Of a stretch of DNA of 43,636 bases, positions 1 through 8,219 are shown piece by piece. The position numbers were made by a program, and so were the translations under genes. Positions within the stretch are counted from its first letter, which is position 1. Each line of letters starts with the position of its first letter. The notes below the pieces were generated by a model. It worked only from the letters and a program-made list of their open reading frames with translations. It was not told the DNA's origin and made no database searches. Source of the stretch: Hallella mizrahii (GTDB lineage Bacteria > Bacteroidota > Bacteroidia > Bacteroidales > Bacteroidaceae); contig NZ_VUNG01000035.1 in NCBI RefSeq assembly GCF_009695775.1, forward strand, positions 1 to 43,636, in the 5' to 3' direction.

Positions 1-42
1 ATCTGCGAAATATGCGTGGGAATATCCACGCTGAATATTTCT

Positions 43-150
43 TTCCCACGCTGATTACGCAGATTACGCAGATCTATAGTGCATTCATGCACTACATAAT
101 AATATCTGATTAGAAAATCTGCGAGATTCGCGGAATCTGCGTGGGGAATA
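43..150. repeat. Dispersed inverted repeat with nested hairpin
   Basis: Two arms built from short GATTACGCA/ATCTGCG-type words (about 43-74 and 114-147) face each other. Between them lies a perfect hairpin, TAGTGCAT (77-84), two bases, ATGCACTA (87-94). The arms resemble the 'CACGCTGATTACGCAGAT' repeats common in Bacteroidales intergenic DNA; that link is recalled, not searched. No coding potential is visible in 1-418, which holds only this element and the GC-rich array that follows. Confidence 0.6.
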
Positions 151-157
151 TTCAAAC

Positions 158-390
158 ATGTGGCACGGGGGGGATGATTACCGACAAGGGGGTTAGGGCG
201 GGGATAACCCCCGCCCCTACGAACCCACCACTTCAAACGGATTTAGAAGCGGAGACAATTCCCCGCAATTCAGTGTCAAGGGTGACAATGTAGGGGCGGG
301 GTTTATCCCCGCCCTAACCCCGCAAAACATATGATAGGGCCGATATAGTCGCCAATCTTGGGACTTGGGTGTCCCAATGACGAAAGCAGG
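158..390. repeat. Modular GC-rich repeat array (left copy)
   Basis: The order is: core X in reverse orientation (about 158-188), a 31-base GC-rich palindromic flank (189-220), core Y in reverse orientation (221-289), a second flank in the opposite sense (290-320), and a unique-looking tail (321-390) ending in GACGAAAGCAGG. The same modules recur at 7878-7992 and 36122-36502. Relative to the shared tail, core Y is inverted here compared with the right-hand copy. Confidence 0.8.
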
Positions 391-418
391 AAGAGTCTTG
401 TACTCTGTTGAGACAAGT

Positions 419-1849
419 CTACTTCAGCAATTTGTCGACTTTCTCAGCCACTTCCTTGCCGCTGGCCATGGCACGTACCACGAGGCTGGCACCAGAGGCG
501 GCGTCACCGGCCACGAAGACGTTGGCAGGGAACTGTGGCTGTTGTGGACGGAGGAAGCCCATGGCGAGGAGCACCATCTCGGCCGGGATGATCTCCGGAT
601 CCTTGGCAGGCTTCATCAGCGGACGGCCGCCTTCGGGATTCGGCACCCATGTGATCTCCTGAACCTTCACGCCGGTGAGCTTGCCGTCCTTGCCGAGGAA
701 CTCCAGTGAGTTGATGTTCCAACGGCGCACGCAGCCCTCTTCGTGCGAAGACGTCGTCTTCAGCGTACGCGGCCAGTTGGGCCACGGGTTCTTAGGATCG
801 TCGGGACCCACCGGCGGCTTTGGCATGATCTCGATCTGTGTCACGCTCTTGGCTCCCTGACGGTGAGCTGTGCCGATGCAGTCGGAACCGGTGTCACCAC
901 CACCGATGACGAGAACGTTCTTGCCTTTGGCGTTGACGAGCTCATCGCGGCTGAACTCCTGTCCGGCGAGCTTACGGTTTTGCTGTGAGAGCATCTCCAG
1001 TGCGAAGTACACGCCCTTGAGGTCGCGTCCGGGAATCTTCAGGTCGCGGGCTGTCGGCGTGCCGGTGGCGACGACCACAGCGTCGTAGTCTGCGCTGAGC
1101 TTGTCGATGGTCACCGTCTTGTCCTTGCCGAGCGTGGGGTCGTTCTGAATGTTGGCAGCGATCTCGCCTTTGTCGTCAGCGCTCTTCTTCTTACTGTCCA
1201 CGAGTTTCACGCCAAACTCAAAGATGATGCCCTCTTCGCGCAGCAGGTTGAGACGGCGGTCGATGATCGACTTGATGAGCTTGAAGTTAGGAATGCCGTA
1301 GCGGAGCAGTCCGCCTGCATCCTCGCGTGCGTCGTAGACGGTCACCGTGTAGCCTTTTTGGTTGAGGCGTGTGGCGGCAGTCAGCCCGGCAGGTCCTGCA
1401 CCGACGACAGCGACCTTCTTTCCGTTGCGCTCGGGTACGTGCGGCTTGACATAATCCTCGCCGAAGGCGTGCTCGATGATGGCGGCCTCGTCCTCGCGGT
1501 TGGTGGTCGGCTCGTGCTCCATGAGGTTGAGCACGCAGGCCTTTTCGCAGAGTGCCGGGCAGATGCGTCCGGTGAACTCCGGGAAGTCGTTGGTCTCGGT
1601 GAGCAGCTCGTATGCCAGCTGCCAGTCACCGCGGTAGAGGGCGTCGTTCCACTCTGGCGGTTTGTTGCCAAGGGGGCAAGCCCAGTGGCAGAAAGGTACG
1701 CCGCAGTCCATGCAGCGGCTTGCCTGCAGTCGGCGGTCATTACTGTTGAGTGTCTGCTCCACTTCGCCGAAATCGTGGATGCGGTCATGTATAGGGCGGT
1801 AGCCGGCTTCCTTGCGCTCCACCTCTAAAAATCCTCTTGGATTACCCAT
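419..1849 (-). CDS. gltD: Glutamate synthase small subunit (GltD)
   Basis: This 476-residue protein is the electron-input subunit of glutamate synthase. It takes electrons from NAD(P)H through FAD and iron-sulfur clusters and passes them to GltB for reductive synthesis of glutamate from glutamine and 2-oxoglutarate. The N-terminus carries the cysteine set C46, C49, C54, C58 (CMDCGVPFCHWAC) and a second set near CPALCEKAC. Two dinucleotide folds are visible, VVGAGPAG and VIGGGDTG. Length matches the family. It lies 223 bases downstream of gltB on the same strand, so the two are presumably cotranscribed. The spacer contains hairpin-forming repeats that could set the GltB:GltD ratio; that is inference. 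Confidence 0.97.
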   Translation of the reverse strand: MGNPRGFLEVERKEAGYRPIHDRIHDFGEVEQTLNSNDRRLQASRCMDCGVPFCHWACPLGNKPPEWNDALYRGDWQLAYELLTETNDFPEFTGRICPALCEKACVLNLMEHEPTTNREDEAAIIEHAFGEDYVKPHVPERNGKKVAVVGAGPAGLTAATRLNQKGYTVTVYDAREDAGGLLRYGIPNFKLIKSIIDRRLNLLREEGIIFEFGVKLVDSKKKSADDKGEIAANIQNDPTLGKDKTVTIDKLSADYDAVVVATGTPTARDLKIPGRDLKGVYFALEMLSQQNRKLAGQEFSRDELVNAKGKNVLVIGGGDTGSDCIGTAHRQGAKSVTQIEIMPKPPVGPDDPKNPWPNWPRTLKTTSSHEEGCVRRWNINSLEFLGKDGKLTGVKVQEITWVPNPEGGRPLMKPAKDPEIIPAEMVLLAMGFLRPQQPQFPANVFVAGDAASGASLVVRAMASGKEVAEKVDKLLK

Positions 1850-1867
1850 AATCTTAAAAGTATAGAA

Positions 1868-2072
1868 GTAAAAAGGTAAAAAGGTAAAAAAAGGAAATGT
1901 GAACTTGGAAGGATGCCTTCTTGTCGCTTGCTTTTGTTGACCTGATCACCTTTATGTTTTTACTTGTTGATTTACTTGTTTATTATCGGTATCTTGGGTA
2001 AAGGGTAAACCGTAAAGGGCTTTCTTGCCCTTTTACTTTTTTACCCTTTTACTTTTTTTACCCTTTTACCTT
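1868..2072. repeat. Purine/pyrimidine repeats in the gltB-gltD spacer
   Basis: AAAAAGGTAAAA-type words near 1868-1890 face TTTTTACCC/TTTTACC words at 2027-2072, so the gltBD message could fold the spacer into a long stem. A tighter hairpin, GTAAAGGGC (2012-2020), six-base loop, GCCCTTTTAC (2027-2036), lies just after the gltB stop in the transcript direction. The function is unknown. Confidence 0.5.
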
Positions 2073-5000
2073 TTAATAGTCTCTCTGCATGTCAGCGATC
2101 TTCTGCTGGAGCTTCTTGACCTGCTCTTCCTGCAGCACACGCTTGTACTCGATAGGCACAACCTGAATGAACTCCTCGACGTAGTGGTTCCATTCGTCGA
2201 GCATCGTGCGGGCGAGCTTCGAGCCGGTGTAGAGATAGTGCTGGCGGATGAGCTCATGGAGCTCCTTGCGGTAAGTGGTCTCCTCTACGAGGTTGATCTC
2301 CACCATGTCCATGTTGCAGAAGTAGTCGAAGTTGTGGTTCTTGTCCCAGACGTAAGCCACGCCACCACTCATACCAGCGGCGAAGTTGCGGCCGGTAGGA
2401 CCGAGGACGACGACGCGTCCGCCTGTCATGTACTCGCAGCAGTGGTCACCGGCACCCTCCACGACGGCGATGGCTCCCGAGTTGCGCACGGCGAAGCGCT
2501 CACCGACCTGACCGTTGATATACAGCTCGCCTGAGGTGGCACCATACAATCCGGTGTTGCCGGCGATGATGTTGTCCTCGGCTTCGAAGTTGCTGCGGAT
2601 CGGGGGCAGGATAGAGATGCGTCCACCGGAGAGACCCTTGCCGAAGTAGTCGTTGGTCTCGCCCTCGAGTTTGAAGCTCACGCCGTGAACGAGGAACGCA
2701 CCGAAGCTCTGACCGGCAGAGCCCTTGAACTTGATGTTGATCGTGTCGTCGGGCAGGCCTTCCTCGCCGTATTTCGTAGCGATGAGGCCGCTGAGCATGG
2801 TGCCTACAGCACGGTTGGTGTTGCGGATGGCGTAGTCGAGGTTGATCTCCTCTTTCTTCTCGATGGCGTTTTGTGCGCTGGCGATGATCTGCTGATCCAG
2901 AAGATCGTGGATCTCGTGATCCTGCAGCTTGGTGCAGTAGAGCGAGGTGTCGCCGGTCTCGCGGTGGAGCAGGTTGGAGAAGTCGAGGCTCTTCCATTTA
3001 GCCACCGTCTCCTCGTTGACATTGGCCTCCTCGGCCTTGATGTCACGCGGCACGATGAGCTCGGTGTGACCGACAATCTCGTTGAGTGAGGTATAGCCCA
3101 TCTCGGCGAGGTATTCACGTACCTCCTGAGCGATGAACTTCATATAGTTGACCACGTTGTGGTAGCTGCCTCGGAAGTGTGCGCGCAGTTTCGGATCCTG
3201 CGTAGCCACGCCCATGGGGCAGGTGTTCTGCGAGCACTTGCGCATCATCACACAGCCCAAGGTGATCAGCGCGGAAGTACCGAAGCCAAACTCCTCAGCA
3301 CCGAGCAGTGCCATGAGGATGACGTCGAGACCAGTCTTCAGCTGGCCGTCAACTTGCAGGCGGGCCAGTGAGCGCAGTCCGTTGCGGACGAGTGTCTGCT
3401 GTGTTTCGGCGATGCCGATTTCGGGCGAGATGCCGGCGAAGCGCATACTGCTGGCAGGGCTGGCACCTGTACCGCCTTCAGCGCCGGAGATGACGACGAG
3501 GTCGGCCTTAGCCTTCACCACGCCGGCAGCGATGGTGCCCACGCCGCTCTCGGCGACGAGCTTCACGGAGATGGCAGCCTTCGGGTTGACATTCTTCAAG
3601 TCGAAGATGAGCTGCTTGAGGTCCTCGATGGAGTAGATGTCGTGATGAGGCGGTGGAGAGATGAGTGAGATGCCCGGAATGGAGTGGCGTGTCTTGGCGA
3701 TGATCTCGTTGACCTTGTAGCCGGGCAGCTGTCCACCCTCACCAGGCTTGGCACCCTGCGCCACCTTGATCTGGATCTCCTCAGCGTTGACGAGGTATTC
3801 CGTGGTGACACCGAAGCGTCCGGAAGCCACCTGCTTGGTCTTACTGCTCAGGCTGATGCCGTCGACAGTGCCGGAATAGCGGTCGCGGTCCTCACCGCCC
3901 TCACCGGTGTTGCTGCGTGCACCGAGGGCGTTCATGGCCAGAGCCAGCGCCTCGTGAGCCTCCTTGCTCAGTGCACCGAAGCTCATGGCACCGGTGACGA
4001 AGTGCTTGACGATGCTCTCGACGGGCTCCACCTTATTGATATCTATCGGGTTGCGCTTGAAATCGAGGAAGTCGCGGACGAAGATCGGCTCCTTCTTGTG
4101 GTCGACGAGATTGGAGAATTTCTTGAAGAGCTCATAATTGCCCGTGCGCGTAGCGAGCTGCAGGGTAGCGATGGTCTCTGGGTTCCATGCGTGGTCGATA
4201 CCATCCTTGCGCCAGTGGAACTGTCCGAGGTTCTTCAGTGGCAGTTCGATGTGGAGCGTCTCCTCCTCTTTCTCAGTGTTCACGGCAGCTCTGTGGAAGC
4301 GGAGCTGGTCGCGGGCGATGGTGTCGAGTCCGATGCCGCCGATGCTGCTCGTGTCGGTGCCGAAGTAAGCCTTCAGCAGTCCCTGTGACAGACCGATGGC
4401 CTCGAAGATCTGGGCACCACGGTAAGAACGGATGGTGGAGATACCCATCTTGGCCATGATCTTGAACAGGCCTTTCTTCACGGCCTTGATATAGTTGGCC
4501 TCGGCAGTGGGGTAGTTTTCCTGGATCTTGCCCTTCTTCACCAGGTCGTCGAGGACGGCGTAGGTCATGTAAGGACAGAGAGCTGAAGCACCGTAGCCCA
4601 AGAGCAGGGCTGCGTGCATCACTTCGCGGATCTCACCGCTCTCGACGATCAGCGCGGTCTGCACACGCTTGCCCACATTGATCAGGTAGTGGTGTACGGC
4701 ACTCACGGCGAGGAGTGACGGGATGGCGATGTGCTTGTCGTCGATGTCGCGGTCCGAGAGGATGATATAGTTGTATCCGTCGTCAACACTCTGCTCGGCG
4801 TCGTGGCAGAGGCGGTCGATGGCCTCATGGAGACGTTCGCCGCCCATGGCAGGATCAGCGGGAGCCTCGAAGGTCATGCTGAGCTTGCGGGTGTTGAAGC
4901 CTTTATAGCGGATGTTGCAAAGAATGTCGAGCTGTGCGTTGGTCAGAATAGGGTGGGGCAGACGCACCATCTTGCAGTTGGTCTCATCAGGGTTGAGAAT

Positions 5001-6605
5001 ACCCGTGCCGACGCGTCCGATATACTCGGCCAGACTCATCACGAGGTTCTCACGGATGGAGTCGATGGCAGGGTTGGTGACCTGGGCGAACTGCTGGCGG
5101 AAGTAGTTGAAGAAGATCTGCGGCTTGGGAGAGAGCACGGCCAGCGGTGTGTCGTTGCCCATGGAAGCCGTAGGCTCCTGTCCCTTGGTGGACATGGGGA
5201 TGAGCGTGTCCTTGATGTCTTCCTCGCCGAAACCAAATTCCACCTCTTTGGCATGGAGATGCTCTACGCTGTTGCTGACCTTACGGCCCGAGTGGATGTT
5301 CTCGAGCTGGATGCGGTTGGTGTTGAGCCACTGGCGATAAGGATGCTGAGAAGCGAGACGCTCCTTGATTTCTCCGTCGTAGTAGATCTTGCCCTCTTCG
5401 GTGTCGACGAGCAGGATCTTACCCGGCTGCAGGCGTCCTTTCTCGGCGATCTCGGTGGGGTCGAAGTCCATCACGCCGACCTCGGAGGCTACCACCATGG
5501 TGCCGTTCTTGGTGATCGTGTAGCGGGCCGGACGCAGACCGTTGCGGTCGAGCATACCTCCGGCGTAGCGGCCGTCGCTGAACATCAGAGCGGCAGGACC
5601 GTCCCACGGCTCCATCAGGATGGAATGATACTCATAGAAGGCTTTCAGATCCTCGCTGATCGGGTTCTTGTCGTTGAAACTCTCCGGAATCATCACCGAC
5701 AGAGCATGTGGCAGACTCATTCCATTCATGACAAAGAACTCAAAGACGTTGTCCAGTGAAGCCGAGTCACTCATGTCGGGCTGAACGATCGGTGAGATGT
5801 CGCGGATGTCGCCAAGTGCTTCGGAAGAGAGCACGCTCTCACGTGCTTTCATCCACGAGCGGTTGCCACGGATGGTGTTGATCTCACCATTGTGGCAGAG
5901 CAGACGGAACGGCTGCGCCAGTGCCCATGTGGGGAAGGTGTTGGTAGAGAAGCGGGAGTGGACGAGTGCCAGACCGCTGGTGAAATAGTTGTTCGTCAGG
6001 TCGGGATAGTACTGGCGCAGCTGCAAGCTGGAGAGCATACCCTTGTAGACGATGGTCTTGCTCGAAAGCGAGCAGATATAGAAGTCCTTGTCGTGGACGC
6101 GGCGCTCGATCTTCTTTCTGATGATATACAGTATGCGTTCGAAGACAGGCACCTTGTCGTCGCTGACGCCGGTGATGAACACCTGCTTGACGTCAGGCTC
6201 CGACTCCAAAGCGGCCTCGCCTAAGCAGTCGGGGTTCGTAGGCACCGAGCGCAGATGCATGAGCTGCAATCCCTCGCGCTCGATCTCCTCGATCATGATG
6301 GAAAGAATGGATTGCTGACGTTTCTCATCTTTGGGCAAGAAAATCAATCCTGTACCGTACTTGCCCTTCTCCGGAACTGGTATACCCTGAAGCAATATAA
6401 ACTCGTGGGGAATCTGCAGCAGGATGCCTGCACCGTCGCCTGTCTTTCCGTCAGCGCCCTCAGCGCCACGATGGCGCAAGTTCTCGAGCACTTTCAGGGC
6501 GTTGTCGACAAGCTGGTGCGACTTACCGCCGTGGATATTCACCACCATACCTACACCGCACGCATCGTGCTCATAGGCGCTGTTGTACAATCCATTTCTT
6601 TGCAT
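2073..6605 (-). CDS. gltB: Glutamate synthase large subunit (GltB)
   Basis: This 1510-residue enzyme has the full bacterial architecture. The N-terminal class II glutamine amidotransferase has its nucleophile at C16 in HDACGVG. The family removes a short propeptide to expose this cysteine. A central linker domain follows, then the FMN-binding synthase barrel, which includes a GEGG-containing stretch and GAEGGTGASP. The 3Fe-4S motif is CVMMRKCSQNTC, and a C-terminal beta-helix (GXXG-rich) domain closes the protein. It releases ammonia from glutamine and channels it to 2-oxoglutarate. It is the first gene of the gltBD operon. No truncation or missing catalytic residue was seen. Confidence 0.98.
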   Translation of the reverse strand: MQRNGLYNSAYEHDACGVGMVVNIHGGKSHQLVDNALKVLENLRHRGAEGADGKTGDGAGILLQIPHEFILLQGIPVPEKGKYGTGLIFLPKDEKRQQSILSIMIEEIEREGLQLMHLRSVPTNPDCLGEAALESEPDVKQVFITGVSDDKVPVFERILYIIRKKIERRVHDKDFYICSLSSKTIVYKGMLSSLQLRQYYPDLTNNYFTSGLALVHSRFSTNTFPTWALAQPFRLLCHNGEINTIRGNRSWMKARESVLSSEALGDIRDISPIVQPDMSDSASLDNVFEFFVMNGMSLPHALSVMIPESFNDKNPISEDLKAFYEYHSILMEPWDGPAALMFSDGRYAGGMLDRNGLRPARYTITKNGTMVVASEVGVMDFDPTEIAEKGRLQPGKILLVDTEEGKIYYDGEIKERLASQHPYRQWLNTNRIQLENIHSGRKVSNSVEHLHAKEVEFGFGEEDIKDTLIPMSTKGQEPTASMGNDTPLAVLSPKPQIFFNYFRQQFAQVTNPAIDSIRENLVMSLAEYIGRVGTGILNPDETNCKMVRLPHPILTNAQLDILCNIRYKGFNTRKLSMTFEAPADPAMGGERLHEAIDRLCHDAEQSVDDGYNYIILSDRDIDDKHIAIPSLLAVSAVHHYLINVGKRVQTALIVESGEIREVMHAALLLGYGASALCPYMTYAVLDDLVKKGKIQENYPTAEANYIKAVKKGLFKIMAKMGISTIRSYRGAQIFEAIGLSQGLLKAYFGTDTSSIGGIGLDTIARDQLRFHRAAVNTEKEEETLHIELPLKNLGQFHWRKDGIDHAWNPETIATLQLATRTGNYELFKKFSNLVDHKKEPIFVRDFLDFKRNPIDINKVEPVESIVKHFVTGAMSFGALSKEAHEALALAMNALGARSNTGEGGEDRDRYSGTVDGISLSSKTKQVASGRFGVTTEYLVNAEEIQIKVAQGAKPGEGGQLPGYKVNEIIAKTRHSIPGISLISPPPHHDIYSIEDLKQLIFDLKNVNPKAAISVKLVAESGVGTIAAGVVKAKADLVVISGAEGGTGASPASSMRFAGISPEIGIAETQQTLVRNGLRSLARLQVDGQLKTGLDVILMALLGAEEFGFGTSALITLGCVMMRKCSQNTCPMGVATQDPKLRAHFRGSYHNVVNYMKFIAQEVREYLAEMGYTSLNEIVGHTELIVPRDIKAEEANVNEETVAKWKSLDFSNLLHRETGDTSLYCTKLQDHEIHDLLDQQIIASAQNAIEKKEEINLDYAIRNTNRAVGTMLSGLIATKYGEEGLPDDTINIKFKGSAGQSFGAFLVHGVSFKLEGETNDYFGKGLSGGRISILPPIRSNFEAEDNIIAGNTGLYGATSGELYINGQVGERFAVRNSGAIAVVEGAGDHCCEYMTGGRVVVLGPTGRNFAAGMSGGVAYVWDKNHNFDYFCNMDMVEINLVEETTYRKELHELIRQHYLYTGSKLARTMLDEWNHYVEEFIQVVPIEYKRVLQEEQVKKLQQKIADMQRDY

Positions 6606-6644
6606 TTGCTAACGTATTTGGTTATTTCACTTTCAAATTGACTA

Positions 6645-6652
6645 CAAAATTA
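6645..6652 (-). promoter_or_regulatory. gltB promoter -7 box
   Basis: TAATTTTG on the minus strand matches the Bacteroidetes -7 consensus TAnnTTTG, about 40 bases upstream of the gltB start. No clear -33 TTTG was found at the usual spacing, so the promoter may depend on an activator. Confidence 0.5.
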
Positions 6653-7059
6653 CTAAAAAGACTTCTAAATGTAAGAATATACCTACAAAAGGGGATTACA
6701 AATTTCTTCTATAACGTTTCATGCTTACAGTTGTTGTGTATATAACAAATTATTTATACTAATTGTAAGCAAAGAAGGGCGAAATGCTTATAAAACGTCA
6801 AAATGTAAAACAAAGTACGTTTGTATATCTGCATGACGGTGGAATAAGCATTACTAAAGTTTACGGATCTTTTCATTTGATTGACTTATCATCGACACGT
6901 CAGCGAAACAAATTTAGAGTTACTTTGCAGTGTGGTCTTGAAAAGATCACGGTCAGAAGCCGGTCATTCCTATAAAAACAAAGGTACATACCTATATATA
7001 ATATGGTGTAGGAGCAAAGAGCGACCGGTGGATGGCTTCACTCTAAAAACAGAAAGACG
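6653..7059. other. Intergenic region with spaced inverted repeat
   Basis: No convincing gene lies here. TGCTTACA (6722-6729) and TGTAAGCA (6764-6771) form an inverted repeat with about 34 bases between the arms, 70-120 bases upstream of the gltB -7 box. A TACCTTTG box occurs on the minus strand at 6979-6986. A short motif at 6991-7015 recurs at 26499-26516 and 32535-32557. Confidence 0.4.
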
Positions 7060-7299
7060 ATGATTGGATTGTTTAATGAATGTTTTCCTCCCGTGATGGA
7101 TGGTGTTTCGCTGACCGTGCAGGACTATGCCCAAAAGCTCCATCAGCAGGGTCATGAGGTCAGCGTGGTCACTCCTTATGAGCCCGGATTGCGCGCCGAG
7201 ACGTATCCTTATGCTGTTTACAGCTATAAAAAAGTGGGTATTGATGGACCTTTCCATCAGTTTTTCTCTGTGTGCAGTGATGGACCTTCCCATATATAA
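7060..7299 (+). pseudogene. Truncated glycosyltransferase (GT4-type N-terminus)
   Basis: The first ~55 codons read as the start of a family 4 glycosyltransferase of the diacylglycerol/mannosyl type: MIGLFNECFPPVMDGVS, then a helix and HEVSVVTP. Such enzymes are about 380 residues long. Here the frame enters the tandem repeat array at 7225 and stops at 7299, giving only 79 residues, the last ~24 of them repeat-encoded. The nucleotide-sugar-binding C-terminal half is absent from the window. The break coincides with a TATAAAAAAGTGGG sequence that matches the repeat unit, so recombination at the array is the likely cause. Confidence 0.8.
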
Positions 7300-7581
7300 A
7301 AAAGTGGGTATTGATGGACCTTTCCATCAGTTTTTCTCTGTGTGCAGTGATGGACCTTTCTATATATATATAAAAGTGGGTATTGATGAACCTTCCCATC
7401 AGTTTTTTGTGGGTAGTGATGGACCTTTCCATCAGTTTTTCTCTGTGTGCAGAGATGAACCTTTCTATATATAAAAAAGTGGGTGGTGCTGGACCTTTCC
7501 ATCAGTTTTTTTTGTGGGTATTGATGGACCTTTCCATCAGTTTTTTGTGGGTATTGATGGATCTTTCCATATATAAAAAAG
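7225..7581. repeat. ~35-bp tandem array derived from the tRNA-Tyr 3' end
   Basis: About ten units start at 7234, 7270, 7304, 7340, 7376, 7409, 7445, 7479, 7514 and 7547, with spacing 33-36 bases. The eleventh, at 7581, is the 3' end of the tRNA gene. Two unit types occur, GTGGGTA(T/G)TGATGGACC and GTGTGCAGTGATGGACC. Most contain the small palindrome TGATGGA-CCTT-TCCATCA. GTGGGTAGTGATGGA is the complement of the tRNA-Tyr acceptor and T-arm 3' strand, so the array is made of degenerate tRNA-end copies. Confidence 0.85.
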
Positions 7582-7664
7582 TGGGTAGTGATGGATTCGA
7601 ACCACCGAAGGCAAGAGCCAGCAGATTTACAGTCTGCCCCATTTGGCCACTCTGGTAACTACCC
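7582..7664 (-). tRNA. tRNA-Tyr (anticodon GTA)
   Basis: On the minus strand the acceptor GGGTAGT pairs with ACTACCC, followed by discriminator A at 7582. The anticodon arm is GCAGA-CTGTAAA-TCTGC, giving anticodon GTA. A long variable arm is present, as expected for bacterial tRNA-Tyr, and the T-arm carries TTCGAAT. CCA is not encoded; the gene is followed by CTTTTTT. Its 3' end is repeated through the neighbouring array. Confidence 0.95.
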
Positions 7665-7682
7665 ATTGCTGGAAAGCGAGTG

Positions 7683-7713
7683 CAAAATTAATACTTTTTC
7701 GTGAGACAGCAAA
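7683..7713 (-). promoter_or_regulatory. tRNA-Tyr promoter
   Basis: On the minus strand TTTG (7713-7710), 19 bases, and TAATTTTG (7690-7683) match the Bacteroidetes -33/-7 consensus, about 19 bases before the tRNA 5' end. Confidence 0.75.
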
Positions 7714-7877
7714 GGCTTTGGAGAAGCTTTTTTGTTACTTTAACAGTAAATGTGACAAAGCAACTATTCACCGAATGCAGGCTAAAAGGCAGAAAATAAA
7801 AAGGTAATGCAGTAAAAAGCTTACTTCTAACTAATAACTACTTGCTAACTTCTTCATCGGTAGTGACATCATCCACC

Positions 7878-7992
7878 GTAGGGGCGGGGTTTATCCCCGC
7901 CCTAACCCTCGTGACAGTAATCATTCCACACCCCGTGCCACATGTTTTTTATATCTTTGCGGGGTTAGGGCGGGGATAAATCCCGCCCCTAC
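7878..7992. repeat. GC-rich flank pair enclosing core X
   Basis: Two GC-rich 31-base palindromic flanks (7878-7908 and 7961-7992) in opposite orientation enclose a 52-base core. The core includes CCCCGTGCCACATG and a TATCTTTG box (7952-7959). The same core X occurs at 158-188 (reversed) and 36254-36302. The rest of 7665-8219 holds no gene that I can support. Confidence 0.8.
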
Positions 7993-8063
7993 GTTCTCAC
8001 CGCCTGCCGCACCGTTAACGGGGTAATACCACCCTAGCGATGTGGATGCTATCCACCAAAAGG

Positions 8064-8144
8064 AATTCGCTTCTATATAACTAACCCTGTTATATCAACA
8101 ACTTGTTATCGCCAAAGGGCGATATGGCAGCTGAATAGTTACTA
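8064..8144 (+). repeat. Hairpin repeat family, copy A
   Basis: This ~80-base repeat contains the hairpin TATCGCC-AAAG-GGCGATA. It is nearly identical to copies at 23631-23706 (opposite orientation) and 24574-24652. No coding potential is seen. Confidence 0.85.
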
Positions 8145-8219
8145 ATAAAACAAGTGTGCAGAGCCAACATTTGTCGCCCCTGCACACCATCTTCTATATA
8201 TGCTTTACTCTATGGTCGA

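Noticed and set aside
4731..5759. 342-codon plus-strand ORF
   Set aside because: Antisense shadow of gltB.
7225..7581. CRISPR array
   Set aside because: Units are contiguous, degenerate and without unique spacers, and no cas genes are present.
7127..7658. Several overlapping ORFs on both strands within the tandem array
   Set aside because: They are repetitive translations of the tRNA-derived array with no family resemblance and overlap the tRNA gene.
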